Source: Flavobacteriales bacterium (GTDB taxonomy: Bacteria > Bacteroidota > Bacteroidia > Flavobacteriales > PHOS-HE28). Taken from it: 12,540 bases of DNA. The stretch lies in assembly GCA_008016945.1 (NCBI GenBank), contig SSGN01000048.1, positions 1 to 12,540 of the forward strand, read 5' to 3'. Positions 1 to 11,610 of the stretch are shown piece by piece (position 1 is the stretch's first letter; the number at the start of each line of letters is the position of its first letter). Below the pieces are notes generated by a model. The model did no database searches. It was given only the letters and a program-made list of their open reading frames with translations, and was not told the origin of the DNA. Both the position numbers and the translations under genes were made by a program.

Positions 1-1
1 C

Positions 2-325
2 CGCCGCTTCAAGGAGCGCAAGGTGCACCCGCTCAAGCAGTGGAAGCTGTCGCCGATCGACATGGCCTCGCTCGACAAGTGGGAAGACTACACACGGGCG
101 AAGGAGGCGATGTTCTTCCACACCGACACCGCCGATGCACCGTGGACGGTGATCAAGTCGGACTGCAAGAAGCGCGCGCGCCTCAATGCACTGCGCTACA
201 TCCTGCACAAGCTGCCCTATGCCAACAAGGATGTACAGCGCATCGGCAACCTCGACCCGCTCATCGTCGGGCGCGCCAACGTGGTCTATGAGCGTGGCGA
301 AAAGCAGGGTGTGCCCATCCTGTAG
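2..325 (+). CDS. ppk2: Polyphosphate kinase 2 (PPK2), C-terminal part, cut by window edge
   Basis: The reading frame is already open at base 2 and ends at TAG 323-325, so only the last 107 residues are visible. They carry the typical C-terminal region of PPK2: an RRF(K/L)ER segment, then a DPLKQWKLSP-like stretch (here HPLKQWKLSP), a W-(E/x)-DY-(T/S)RA helix, a DTADAPW segment, and SD-x-KKRARLN. The family moves phosphate between polyphosphate and nucleoside di- or monophosphates in the cytoplasm. The KQWKLSP and KKRARLN motifs fit the class I enzymes that act on ADP/GDP, though the Walker motifs that would settle the class lie outside the window. The ATG at 23 is internal, not the start. A 138-base gap with no clear terminator separates it from the kinase gene downstream. 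The family call is firm; direction of reaction and substrate are not visible. Confidence 0.88.
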   Translation, partial: RRFKERKVHPLKQWKLSPIDMASLDKWEDYTRAKEAMFFHTDTADAPWTVIKSDCKKRARLNALRYILHKLPYANKDVQRIGNLDPLIVGRANVVYERGEKQGVPIL

Positions 326-449
326 GTGCTGCACCGTCCGGTCGTCGATCATGCATAAGGTCATTGTGAATCCGGCCGCATCCGCCAGCGTCTCTGCCTG
401 GGCAGGGGCGCGCTGCGATCGCTGCATCGTGTCTCATGGCGTGTGTCGC

Positions 450-455
450 GGGGAG
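450..455 (+). promoter_or_regulatory. Ribosome binding site deciding the start of the CHASE kinase
   Basis: GGGGAG lies 8 bases before the ATG at 464. The upstream in-frame GTG at 443 has no comparable purine-rich site in front of it, so the ATG at 464 is the better start. Confidence 0.6.
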
Positions 456-463
456 CGTTCGGC

Positions 464-2236
464 ATGAAGCCCGGTCTGCTGCAACGCATGTTGAATCATC
501 CCGCCACGGCCGGGACGGTTCTGGTTGCGTCGTTCGTGATCACGGGCCTCGCCTGGTATCTCTCGGACAGCTTCATGCGTCAGCGCGCCCATGATCGCTT
601 CGAATATCGCGTTGCCGATACGCAGGAGAACATCGAGCGCCGGATGTTTGAATACGAGGCGGTGCTGCGCGCCGGCCTCGGGCTCTTCAATGCTTCGGCC
701 GATGTCTCGCGCGATGAGTGGAGGATCCTCGCCGAGTCGTTGCAGCTGGATCGCTACTTCCCCGGCATCCAGGGCTACGGCTTCAGCGAGCTGGTGCCGG
801 CCGGTGAACTGGCCCGCCATCAGGCGCGCCTGCGCGCGGAAGGTTTCACCGACTATGCGATCCGGCCGCCCGGCGTGCGTGATCCGTACACCGCCATCAT
901 CTATCTCGAGCCCTTCAACAGCAGGAACCAGCGGGCCTTCGGCTACGACATGTTCTCCGAGGAAGTGCGGCGCGCGGCCATGGCCCGGGCCCGCGATACG
1001 GGTCAGCCGGCGCTGTCGGGCCGGGTCCGTCTCGTCCAGGAGACCGAAACCGACATCCAGCCCGGCGTCCTCCTCTACCTCCCCGTCTACCGCAAGGGCA
1101 TGCCGCTGACCGACACCGCGGCGCGGCAGGCGGCACTGCAGGGATTCGTCTACGCCCCCTTCCGCATGCGCGACCTGATGCGCGGCATCCTCGGCGCCGA
1201 TACCCGCGATGTCGACTTCGAGTTGTACGATGGGCCGAACATGGCCCCCGACAGCCTGTTGTTCACGACCTATGGCCCCGGCGAACGCCCGGCGGAGTTG
1301 CAGCGATCGGCCATGTTCACGGCGACCCGGAGCCTCACCGTCGCCGGCCGCGAGTGGACGCTGCGGGTGCTGGCCCGTGCCGCTTTTCTCTCCGGCGCCG
1401 AGGAAAGCCTGCCGGTGATCGTCGCGATCGGTGGCCTGTCGATCGACCTCGTGCTGTTCATGGTCATCGGCGGGGTGGTACGGCGGCGGCGGGAGGCCGA
1501 GGCGCTGGCGCAGGCGATGGCGGAGAACCTGCGCAAGTCGAATGCCGATCTGGAGCAGTTCGCCTATGCCGCATCGCATGACATGCGCCAGCCATTGCAG
1601 GTGTTGACCGAAAACCTGCAGTCGCTGGAAAGCGCGGGCCGGGATTCGCTTGCTGCAAGCCAGCGTCAGCACATCGACCAGGCGGTCGACAGCGCACGCA
1701 GGATGGACGAGATGCTCATCGCACTGCTCGAGTACACCCGCGTCGGCAGGAATTCGCTGGCGATGCGCCCGGTCGACAGCCGCTCGGTGCTTGTCGACGC
1801 GCTGCGCATCATGCAGCCAGCGATCGAGGCTGCCGGTGCCGAGGTCCAGGTGCTCGGCGAGTGGCCGCTGGTGACGGTCATGCAGGATGATCTGGTGCGC
1901 GTGTTCCAGAACATCATCGACAATGCGCTGAAGAATCGTGCGCCTGACCGGAAGCCGCAGATCGTCATCGCGGCGAAGAGGGAAGGCGGGCACCATCGCT
2001 TCGAGGTCCGCGACAACGGCATCGGCCTCGCGGAGGGGCAGGCGGTGCGCCTGTTCCGGGTCTTCGAGCGGCTCGGGCAGCGCGACCGATACCGGGGCAC
2101 GGGCATCGGCCTCGCGCTCTGCCGGAAAATTGTCGAGCACCACGGCGGCAGGATCGGTGTCGGTTCCGAGGGTGAAGGCTGCGGCTGCCTGTTCTTCTTC
2201 ACCCTGCCGGATCGTGCCCCAGGGGAGGACGCCTAG
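464..2236 (+). CDS. CHASE-domain sensor histidine kinase
   Basis: A 590-residue membrane kinase without receiver domain. Residues 16-34 form a first membrane helix. Residues about 75-245 look like an extracytoplasmic CHASE ligand-binding domain (GYGFSELVPAGE, a PPG-x-RDPYTAIIYLEP stretch, AFGYDMFSE, and GVLLYLPVYR). A second membrane helix spans about 317-339. A short helical linker leads to the H-box ASHDMRQPLQ with phospho-acceptor His372. The ATP-binding domain follows with N-box NIIDNALK (483-490), DNGIG (517-521), an FRVFERL F-box and GTGIGL (545-550). The H-box wording resembles phytochrome-type and other HisKA kinases. CHASE domains sense small molecules in other bacteria and plants; the ligand here cannot be told. 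The start is ATG 464 because of its ribosome binding site; GTG 443 would add seven residues. The stop codon abuts the start of the next kinase, so the two are probably co-translated. No cognate response regulator is nearby. Confidence 0.88.
   Translation: MKPGLLQRMLNHPATAGTVLVASFVITGLAWYLSDSFMRQRAHDRFEYRVADTQENIERRMFEYEAVLRAGLGLFNASADVSRDEWRILAESLQLDRYFPGIQGYGFSELVPAGELARHQARLRAEGFTDYAIRPPGVRDPYTAIIYLEPFNSRNQRAFGYDMFSEEVRRAAMARARDTGQPALSGRVRLVQETETDIQPGVLLYLPVYRKGMPLTDTAARQAALQGFVYAPFRMRDLMRGILGADTRDVDFELYDGPNMAPDSLLFTTYGPGERPAELQRSAMFTATRSLTVAGREWTLRVLARAAFLSGAEESLPVIVAIGGLSIDLVLFMVIGGVVRRRREAEALAQAMAENLRKSNADLEQFAYAASHDMRQPLQVLTENLQSLESAGRDSLAASQRQHIDQAVDSARRMDEMLIALLEYTRVGRNSLAMRPVDSRSVLVDALRIMQPAIEAAGAEVQVLGEWPLVTVMQDDLVRVFQNIIDNALKNRAPDRKPQIVIAAKREGGHHRFEVRDNGIGLAEGQAVRLFRVFERLGQRDRYRGTGIGLALCRKIVEHHGGRIGVGSEGEGCGCLFFFTLPDRAPGEDA
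2221..2228 (+). promoter_or_regulatory. Ribosome binding site of the hybrid kinase inside the upstream gene
   Basis: AGGGGAGG sits within the last codons of the CHASE kinase, 8 bases before the ATG at 2237. Stop (2234-2236) and start are directly adjacent, which favours translational coupling. Confidence 0.7.
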
Positions 2237-7066
<4,830 letters not shown>

Positions 7067-7174
7067 CGATGCGGAAAACGACGAGCTGCGGCTGAATTGC
7101 GCCCGGTCGCTCCTGCCCGGCAATGGTGAGCGTGCCGGATCATTCGCCGCCACTGCAACAATCGGGAAACATAA

Positions 7175-7192
7175 GCGTCATCGGCCTGTGAT
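7175..7192 (+). promoter_or_regulatory. Possible Pho box upstream of plcP
   Basis: GCGTCAT-CGGC-CTGTGAT has the 7-4-7 spacing of the PhoB site and matches the CTGTCAT heptamer at 5/7 and 6/7 positions. The usual AT-rich spacer is absent. It ends 23 bases before the start codon, which is very close for a classical PhoB-activated promoter. It was noticed because the downstream genes suggest phosphate control, so it is only a candidate. Confidence 0.3.
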
Positions 7193-7195
7193 GTA

Positions 7196-7218
7196 CATGA
7201 CGGAGCATCTCCGTCATG
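7196..7218 (+). promoter_or_regulatory. Perfect 9-bp hairpin covering the plcP start region
   Basis: CATGACGGA (7196-7204) and TCCGTCATG (7210-7218) are exact reverse complements separated by the 5-base loop GCATC. The second arm contains the plcP start codon (7216-7218). The only Shine-Dalgarno-like bases, GGAG at 7202-7205, are in the first arm and loop. Folded in the mRNA, this would hide both ribosome binding site and start codon. The same dyad could instead be a protein operator in DNA. Confidence 0.5.
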
Positions 7219-8001
7219 CCTCAGGTCCGTTCCCTCTTCCTCTCGGACATCCACCTCGGCACCCGCGCGTGCCAGGCGGAACGTCTTCTTGAATTCCTCC
7301 GCGAATACCCTGCTGAAAACGTCTTCCTGATCGGCGACATCGTCGACTTCTGGGCGATGAGCCGCAGCATCCACTGGACGCCGGCGCAGAACACCGTCGT
7401 CCAGAAGCTGCTGCGCCGCGCCCGTCACGGCGAGCGCGTGATGCTGATCCCCGGCAACCACGACGAGGCGCTGCGCGGCTACCTGGATGCGGCCTTCGGC
7501 GACATCGAACTGGCCGGCGAGCATATGCACGAACTCGCCGACGGCCGCTGCTTCCTGCTCATCCACGGCGACGAGTTCGACCAGGTGACCCGCCATCACC
7601 GCTGGGTGGCGCTGCTCGGCGATGTCGCCTACGACTGGCTGGTCCGCTGCAACACGCTCATTTCCTGGGTGCGCAGGCGACTCGGCATCGCCGGCTACTG
7701 GTCGCTCGCCGGCTACGCGAAACGCAAGGTCAAGAAGGCGCTGCAGTTCGTGCTCGACTTCGAGGAGTCGGTCATCCACGCGGCCCGTCAGCGCGGGCTC
7801 GATGGTGTCATCTGCGGTCACATCCACTGCGCCGCGCTGCGTGAGGTGGGCAGCCTTGTCTACGCCAACTGCGGCGACTGGGTCGATTCCTGTACCGGCA
7901 TCGTCGAGCACCTGGACGGGCGCCTCGAGGTCGTGCACTGGGCGGCCTCTGCCGCGCTCAATGAACATCCAGAACGAAAGGAGGAAGCATGCGCGTCCTG
8001 A
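7216..8001 (+). CDS. plcP: PlcP-type phospholipase C (LpxH-like metallophosphoesterase)
   Basis: A 261-residue calcineurin-like phosphoesterase. Metal-binding motifs are in order: SDIHLG (Asp11, His13), GDIVDFW (Asp41), PGNHDE (Asn81, His82), IHGDEFD (His117) and CGHIH (His202, His204). Databases usually label this group UDP-2,3-diacylglucosamine diphosphatase. However, the FLSDIHLGTRxCQAE opening, the HGDEFD-x-V block, the YAKRKVKKA helix and NCGDWV(D/E)SCT-x-VEH match, as I remember it, the rhizobial PlcP phospholipase C. PlcP cleaves phosphatidylcholine and related phospholipids to diacylglycerol under phosphate limitation. An in-frame stop at 7198-7200 makes the ATG at 7216 the only start near the N-terminal motif. 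It overlaps the downstream GT4 gene by 13 bases. No signal peptide or membrane helix is evident. Fold and metal site are secure; PlcP over LpxH is inferred from sequence style and the glycosyltransferase partner. Confidence 0.8.
   Translation: MPQVRSLFLSDIHLGTRACQAERLLEFLREYPAENVFLIGDIVDFWAMSRSIHWTPAQNTVVQKLLRRARHGERVMLIPGNHDEALRGYLDAAFGDIELAGEHMHELADGRCFLLIHGDEFDQVTRHHRWVALLGDVAYDWLVRCNTLISWVRRRLGIAGYWSLAGYAKRKVKKALQFVLDFEESVIHAARQRGLDGVICGHIHCAALREVGSLVYANCGDWVDSCTGIVEHLDGRLEVVHWAASAALNEHPERKEEACAS
7978..7984 (+). promoter_or_regulatory. Ribosome binding site of the GT4 gene inside plcP
   Basis: AAGGAGG within the end of plcP precedes the ATG at 7989 by only 4 bases. A strong match with short spacing in the overlap region suggests co-translation of the two genes. 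Confidence 0.65.
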
Positions 8002-9176
8002 TGGTGTCCGATGTCTACTTTCCCCGCATCAACGGCGTGTCGACGTCGATCGAAACCTTCCGTGGCTGCCTTGCCGAGGAGGGCGTCGATGTCCGGCTGG
8101 TGGTGCCAGCCTATGGTGGAGAAGCCCAGGTCGCCGGTGTCACGCGCGTGCCGGGGCGCCCCGTGCCTGGCGACGCTGAAGACCGCTTCGTACGCTGGCG
8201 GGCGATGCACCGGGCGGTTGCGGAAGCCGCTGCCGGCTGTGACCTGATCCACATACAGACGCCTTTCGTCGCGCACTACGCCGGCCTCGCCGCAGCCCGC
8301 CGCGCCGAGTTGCCGGTACTCGCCACCTACCACACGCTGTTCGAGGAATACCTGCATCACTACGCACCGCTGCTGCCCGCCACGCTGCTGCGGGCGGCAG
8401 CGCGCCAGCTCTCTCGCCGCCAATGCAATGCGCTCGACGGCATCGTCGTGCCTTCGACGGCGATGCGTGACCGGCTGGCCGAATACGGTGTCGTTGCCCC
8501 GATGCATGTGCTGCCGACGGGCATTCCGCTGGCACGTTTCGGTATCGGCGACGGAGAGGCGTTCCGGGCGCGCCATGGCATTCGCCCCGAGCGCCCTGTG
8601 GCGCTCTACGTGGGGCGTGTCGCCCACGAAAAGAACATCGATTTCCTGATCCGCGCGCTGCAGGTCGCGCTCCGTTCGGCCCCCGATGTGCTGCTGCTGG
8701 TAACCGGTGAGGGGCCGGCCCTGCCGGCGCTGCGCGCACAGGTCGAGTCGGCCGGGCTCGCCGGCAGCGTCCGCTTCCTCGGCTACCTCGATCGACACAG
8801 GGAGCTGCCGGACTGCTATGCCGCTGCCGACGTCTTTGTCTTCGCCTCGCGGACGGAGACGCAGGGGCTGGTCCTGCTCGAGGCGATGGCCGCCGGTGTG
8901 CCGGTGATCGCGCTTTCCGCGATGGGTACGACGGACATCCTCGGCGCAGGAAAAGGCTGCCTCGTGCCGTCGGACGATGTCACCGCTTTCGGCCAGACAC
9001 TCGCCCATTTTTTTGCCCACCGCGCGGTCTGGGGGCATCTGCAGCGCGAGGCGCGCGAATTCGCCCGCGAGTGGTCGGATGCGGCGATGGCCGAGCGCCT
9101 CGCGTCGCTCTACCGCGAACTGCGGCGCACGCACCGCGCCGCCAGCCTGGAGCGTCTGGCGATCGGCGGCATCTGA
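7989..9176 (+). CDS. GT4-family glycosyltransferase, probably acting on diacylglycerol (Agt-like)
   Basis: A 395-residue GT-B fold retaining glycosyltransferase of family GT4. The N-terminal half opens with MRVLMVSDVYFPRINGVSTS, the nucleotide-sugar enzyme start with a glycine-rich loop (residues 1-20), followed by HIQTPF and a YHTLFEEY segment. The C-terminal half has YVGRVAHEKN (about 208-217) and the EX7E pair Glu290/Glu298 in TETQGLVLLEAMAAGVP. There is no clear membrane helix, so a peripheral inner-membrane location is likely. GT4 covers many acceptors. The 13-base overlap with the PlcP-like gene points to the PlcP-Agt pair known from alphaproteobacteria, where Agt glycosylates the diacylglycerol released by PlcP to give monoglycosyl or glucuronosyl lipids. 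The donor sugar cannot be read from the sequence. Other options are phosphatidylinositol-type mannosyltransferase or envelope glycan transferases of similar sequence. Confidence 0.82.
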   Translation: MRVLMVSDVYFPRINGVSTSIETFRGCLAEEGVDVRLVVPAYGGEAQVAGVTRVPGRPVPGDAEDRFVRWRAMHRAVAEAAAGCDLIHIQTPFVAHYAGLAAARRAELPVLATYHTLFEEYLHHYAPLLPATLLRAAARQLSRRQCNALDGIVVPSTAMRDRLAEYGVVAPMHVLPTGIPLARFGIGDGEAFRARHGIRPERPVALYVGRVAHEKNIDFLIRALQVALRSAPDVLLLVTGEGPALPALRAQVESAGLAGSVRFLGYLDRHRELPDCYAAADVFVFASRTETQGLVLLEAMAAGVPVIALSAMGTTDILGAGKGCLVPSDDVTAFGQTLAHFFAHRAVWGHLQREAREFAREWSDAAMAERLASLYRELRRTHRAASLERLAIGGI

Positions 9177-9186
9177 TCCTCGCCGC

Positions 9187-9192
9187 TATACT
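9187..9192 (+). promoter_or_regulatory. Possible -10 element upstream of sixA
   Basis: TATACT differs from the sigma-70 -10 consensus at one base and lies in the gap after the GT4 gene, 67 bases before the preferred sixA start. The best -35 candidate, TCGGCG at about 9163-9168, matches the consensus poorly (3/6), so the promoter is tentative. Confidence 0.3.
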
Positions 9193-9258
9193 GCTCCCAT
9201 TGCAATCTGCCTGTAACGCGAGGGGGCTAGCATGTCGGCTTTCGCTGGAGATATCACG

Positions 9259-9711
9259 ATGGATCTGCTGCTGTGGCGGCATGCCGAAGCCGAGGATGGC
9301 CGCGTCGATTTCGAACGGGCGCTGACTGCGCGGGGCGAGAAACAGGCACGGCAGGTGGCGCGCTGGCTGCATGCCCACATGCCGAAGAAGCTGCACATCA
9401 TCGCCAGCCCGACCGTGCGCACGCAGCAGACCGCGGAAGCGCTGGCGCTGCCCTACGAAACCAGCCGAAAGATCGGCCCCGATGCCAGCGTTCCGGATCT
9501 CGTGGCAGCCTCCGGCTGGCCGACTGCCCACGGTGCCGTGATGCTGATCGGGCATCAGCCCGGCCTCGGCAATCTGGCATCGCTGCTGCTCGCGGGGCAG
9601 GAAGCGCCGTGCACGATCAAGAAAGGCGCACTGTGGTGGTTCACCAACCGCGTGCGGGCAGGGGAGCAGCAGACCGTTCTGCGGACGGTGATTTCGCCGG
9701 ACTTCCTGTAG
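9259..9711 (+). CDS. sixA: SixA-type phosphohistidine phosphatase
   Basis: A 150-residue histidine-phosphatase-superfamily protein of the short SixA branch. The active site is complete: MDLLLWRHAEAE gives Arg7 and nucleophile His8, ASPTVRTQQTAE gives Arg54, and LIGHQPGLG gives the second catalytic histidine, His99. E. coli SixA removes phosphate from phosphohistidine, first shown on the ArcB HPt domain and later on NPr of the nitrogen phosphotransferase system. I chose ATG 9259 because the family begins right at the RHA motif and GGAG at 9247-9250 stands 8 bases before it. ATG 9232, with AGGGGG at 9221-9226, would add nine residues and is also plausible. It has a possible promoter of its own and precedes the c-di-GMP gene by 48 bases. 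An HPt-bearing kinase lies upstream, but a functional link is only inference. Confidence 0.85.
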   Translation: MDLLLWRHAEAEDGRVDFERALTARGEKQARQVARWLHAHMPKKLHIIASPTVRTQQTAEALALPYETSRKIGPDASVPDLVAASGWPTAHGAVMLIGHQPGLGNLASLLLAGQEAPCTIKKGALWWFTNRVRAGEQQTVLRTVISPDFL

Positions 9712-9759
9712 CGCGTTCGACATGACGCAGTAAACGCCTTGCAATAAGGCATCGGCAAA

Positions 9760-11610
9760 GTGACCGCATCTACTGTTGCGAGCATGAAAGCCATGACGTT
9801 TCGTTCCGATATATCCCCCTCCTGCGACCTCGGGGTGCATCAAATCATCGACCGCGGCCTGTTGCGCCCGGTCTTCCAGCCCATCGTCGATTTTCGACTG
9901 CGTTCCATCCTCGGCTTCGAAGCGCTGATCCGCGGGCCGGAACACTCGCCGCTGCATGCACCAGTGGATCTGTTCGCGGCAGCGCGAGCGGTCGGGCGTA
10001 TGGCTGATCTTGAACATGCCTGCCGTGAAACGAGCCTGCGTGCCTTCGCCGGGCTGAGGCTTCCCGGTCGCCTCTTCCTCAATGTCACTCCGGGGGTACT
10101 GCTGACGCCGCAGTGGATGAATGGCGCCACGCAGCGCCTGCTGGCAGAGCTGGGTATCGCCGAGAACCGCATCGTGATCGAGCTGACCGAGAACCAGCAG
10201 ATCACGGATATGCCGGAGATGCAGGCTGCGCTGCAGCATTTCCGCGGACGCGGCTTCCAGATCGCGATCGACGACCTTGGCGAGGGGTTCGCCAACCTGC
10301 GCATGTGGTCCGAGGTGCGTCCGGAGTTCGTCAAGATCGACCGCCACTTCATCGACGGGATCGCCGACGATCACATGAAATATCACTTTGTCCGTGCCAT
10401 GCAGGATCTGGGTGAAAGCTGCAATTCATCACTCGTCGCGGAAGGCGTGGAGCGCCGGGAAGACTTCGAGTGCGTGCGCGACATGGGTATTGCCTGCGGC
10501 CAGGGATTCTTCATCGCTCACCCGGCCGCGCAGCCGGCGCCTACCCTCACGGCCACTGTGCTCGGCGCATTGGCCGGCAACCGGGTGAGTCTTTCGCCGC
10601 TGGCTTCGCCATCCGAGCGCACGCCGGTTGCGCGCGACCTGCTGCGCCGGATTCGACCGGCCCCACACGACGCGAGCAATGAATACGTCGTTTCACGTTT
10701 CGAGGCTGATCCTTCCCTCGATGTGCTGCCGGTTGTCGACGGGATGCGCCCGATCGGGCTGATCAACCGTCACAGCATGGTGGATCGCTTTTCCAGGCCG
10801 TTCCGGCGTGAGTTGTTCGGGCGCAAATCCTGCCAGCAGTTCATGGATACGGCGCCGCTGATCGTCGATCAATGCGCTTCCGTGCAGGAGCTGGCCATCA
10901 TGCTGGCGGCTGCCCCCAAGCATTACCTGTTCGATGGTTTCATCGTCACCGGCGATGGCGCATATCTTGGCGTCGGGAGCAGCCACGACCTGATGGCGAT
11001 GATCACGGAGATGCAGATCCACGCAGCGCGGCATGCCAATCCGCTGACCCAGCTGCCGGGCAATGTTCCGATCAACGAGCATGTCGACCGCATGATCGAA
11101 GGCGACTATCCCTTTGTCGCTGCCTATATCGACATCGACAATTTCAAGCCCTTCAATGACCATTTTGGCTACCGCCGCGGGGATGAACTGATCCTGATCC
11201 TCGCTCAGCAGATTCGCGCAGCGGTCGACGGGCGACTTGATTTCGTCGGCCATATCGGCGGTGACGATTTCTTTGTCGTTTTTCAAAGCGATGACTGGCT
11301 GTCGCGCTGCGAGGAGATCGTCAGCAACTTCCTGGCTGCGGTCGTGGCCACGGTCGGCAGTGGCCAGGCCGGCGCCGGCTATGTAGCCGAAAGCCGACGC
11401 GGCGAGCCCCAGATGCATCCGTTGCCGACGCTTTCTGTCGGCGTCGTCCAGGTGGCGCCGGGCGAGTGCGACTCGCATCACGAGGTTGCGGCGGCGGCAT
11501 CGATCGCGAAGAAGCATGCGAAGAAAGAGGGCAAGAACAATGGTGGCGGCGCAATATTCGTCGAACGGCGTCGCCGCTTCGGCACCCAGCGACAGGAGGA
11601 TTCACGATGA
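9760..11610 (+). CDS. EAL-CBS-CBS-GGDEF c-di-GMP turnover protein
   Basis: A 616-residue soluble protein in the reversed order EAL first, GGDEF last. The EAL domain (about 25-260) keeps the residues expected for an active c-di-GMP phosphodiesterase: Glu54 (EALIRG), Asn108 (FLNVTP), Glu141 (ELTE), Asp171/Asp172 (DDLGEG), Lys192 (VKID), Glu228 (VAEGVE) and Gln248 (GQGF). A CBS pair follows at about 290-420 (LPVVDGMRPIGLINR) and may bind adenine nucleotides. The GGDEF domain (about 425-600) has DIDNFKPFND with Asp458, but its signature is GGDDF at 500-504. The I-site arginine is missing (GRLD instead of RxxD). Cyclase activity is therefore uncertain; the domain may be weak or regulatory. The start is unclear: GTG 9760, with AAGG 10 bases upstream, is the first after an in-frame stop at 9745-9747; ATG 9784 and ATG 9793 also precede the EAL domain. 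Its TGA overlaps the next ATG. Confidence 0.88.
   Translation: MTASTVASMKAMTFRSDISPSCDLGVHQIIDRGLLRPVFQPIVDFRLRSILGFEALIRGPEHSPLHAPVDLFAAARAVGRMADLEHACRETSLRAFAGLRLPGRLFLNVTPGVLLTPQWMNGATQRLLAELGIAENRIVIELTENQQITDMPEMQAALQHFRGRGFQIAIDDLGEGFANLRMWSEVRPEFVKIDRHFIDGIADDHMKYHFVRAMQDLGESCNSSLVAEGVERREDFECVRDMGIACGQGFFIAHPAAQPAPTLTATVLGALAGNRVSLSPLASPSERTPVARDLLRRIRPAPHDASNEYVVSRFEADPSLDVLPVVDGMRPIGLINRHSMVDRFSRPFRRELFGRKSCQQFMDTAPLIVDQCASVQELAIMLAAAPKHYLFDGFIVTGDGAYLGVGSSHDLMAMITEMQIHAARHANPLTQLPGNVPINEHVDRMIEGDYPFVAAYIDIDNFKPFNDHFGYRRGDELILILAQQIRAAVDGRLDFVGHIGGDDFFVVFQSDDWLSRCEEIVSNFLAAVVATVGSGQAGAGYVAESRRGEPQMHPLPTLSVGVVQVAPGECDSHHEVAAAASIAKKHAKKEGKNNGGGAIFVERRRRFGTQRQEDSR
11594..11599 (+). promoter_or_regulatory. 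Ribosome binding site of the SiaC-like gene inside the EAL-GGDEF gene
   Basis: AGGAGG is followed by 7 bases and the ATG at 11607. The ATGA at 11607-11610 combines this start with the upstream stop. This site fixes the true start well inside a longer open frame that begins near 11466. Confidence 0.75.

Noticed and set aside
415..422. GCGATCGC palindrome in the gap before the CHASE kinase
   Set aside because: Short, single copy, and not extended by flanking symmetry; expected by chance at this base composition.
9200..9217. Pho-box-like spacing upstream of sixA
   Set aside because: Only 9 of 14 heptamer positions match, so it is not better than chance.
9736..9750. GCCTT/AAGGC hairpin before the EAL gene
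   Set aside because: Only five base pairs and no T-run; too weak for a terminator or a regulatory call, though it overlaps the weak ribosome binding site.
8980..10386. A 468-residue minus-strand open frame across three plus-strand genes
   Set aside because: It crosses the GT4, sixA and EAL genes, shows no family motif, and is a shadow.
11466..11606. The N-terminal extension of the SiaC-like frame up to about 11466
   Set aside because: It overlaps the GGDEF C-terminus, reads as low-complexity basic residues, and the strong ribosome binding site at 11594-11599 fixes the start at 11607.
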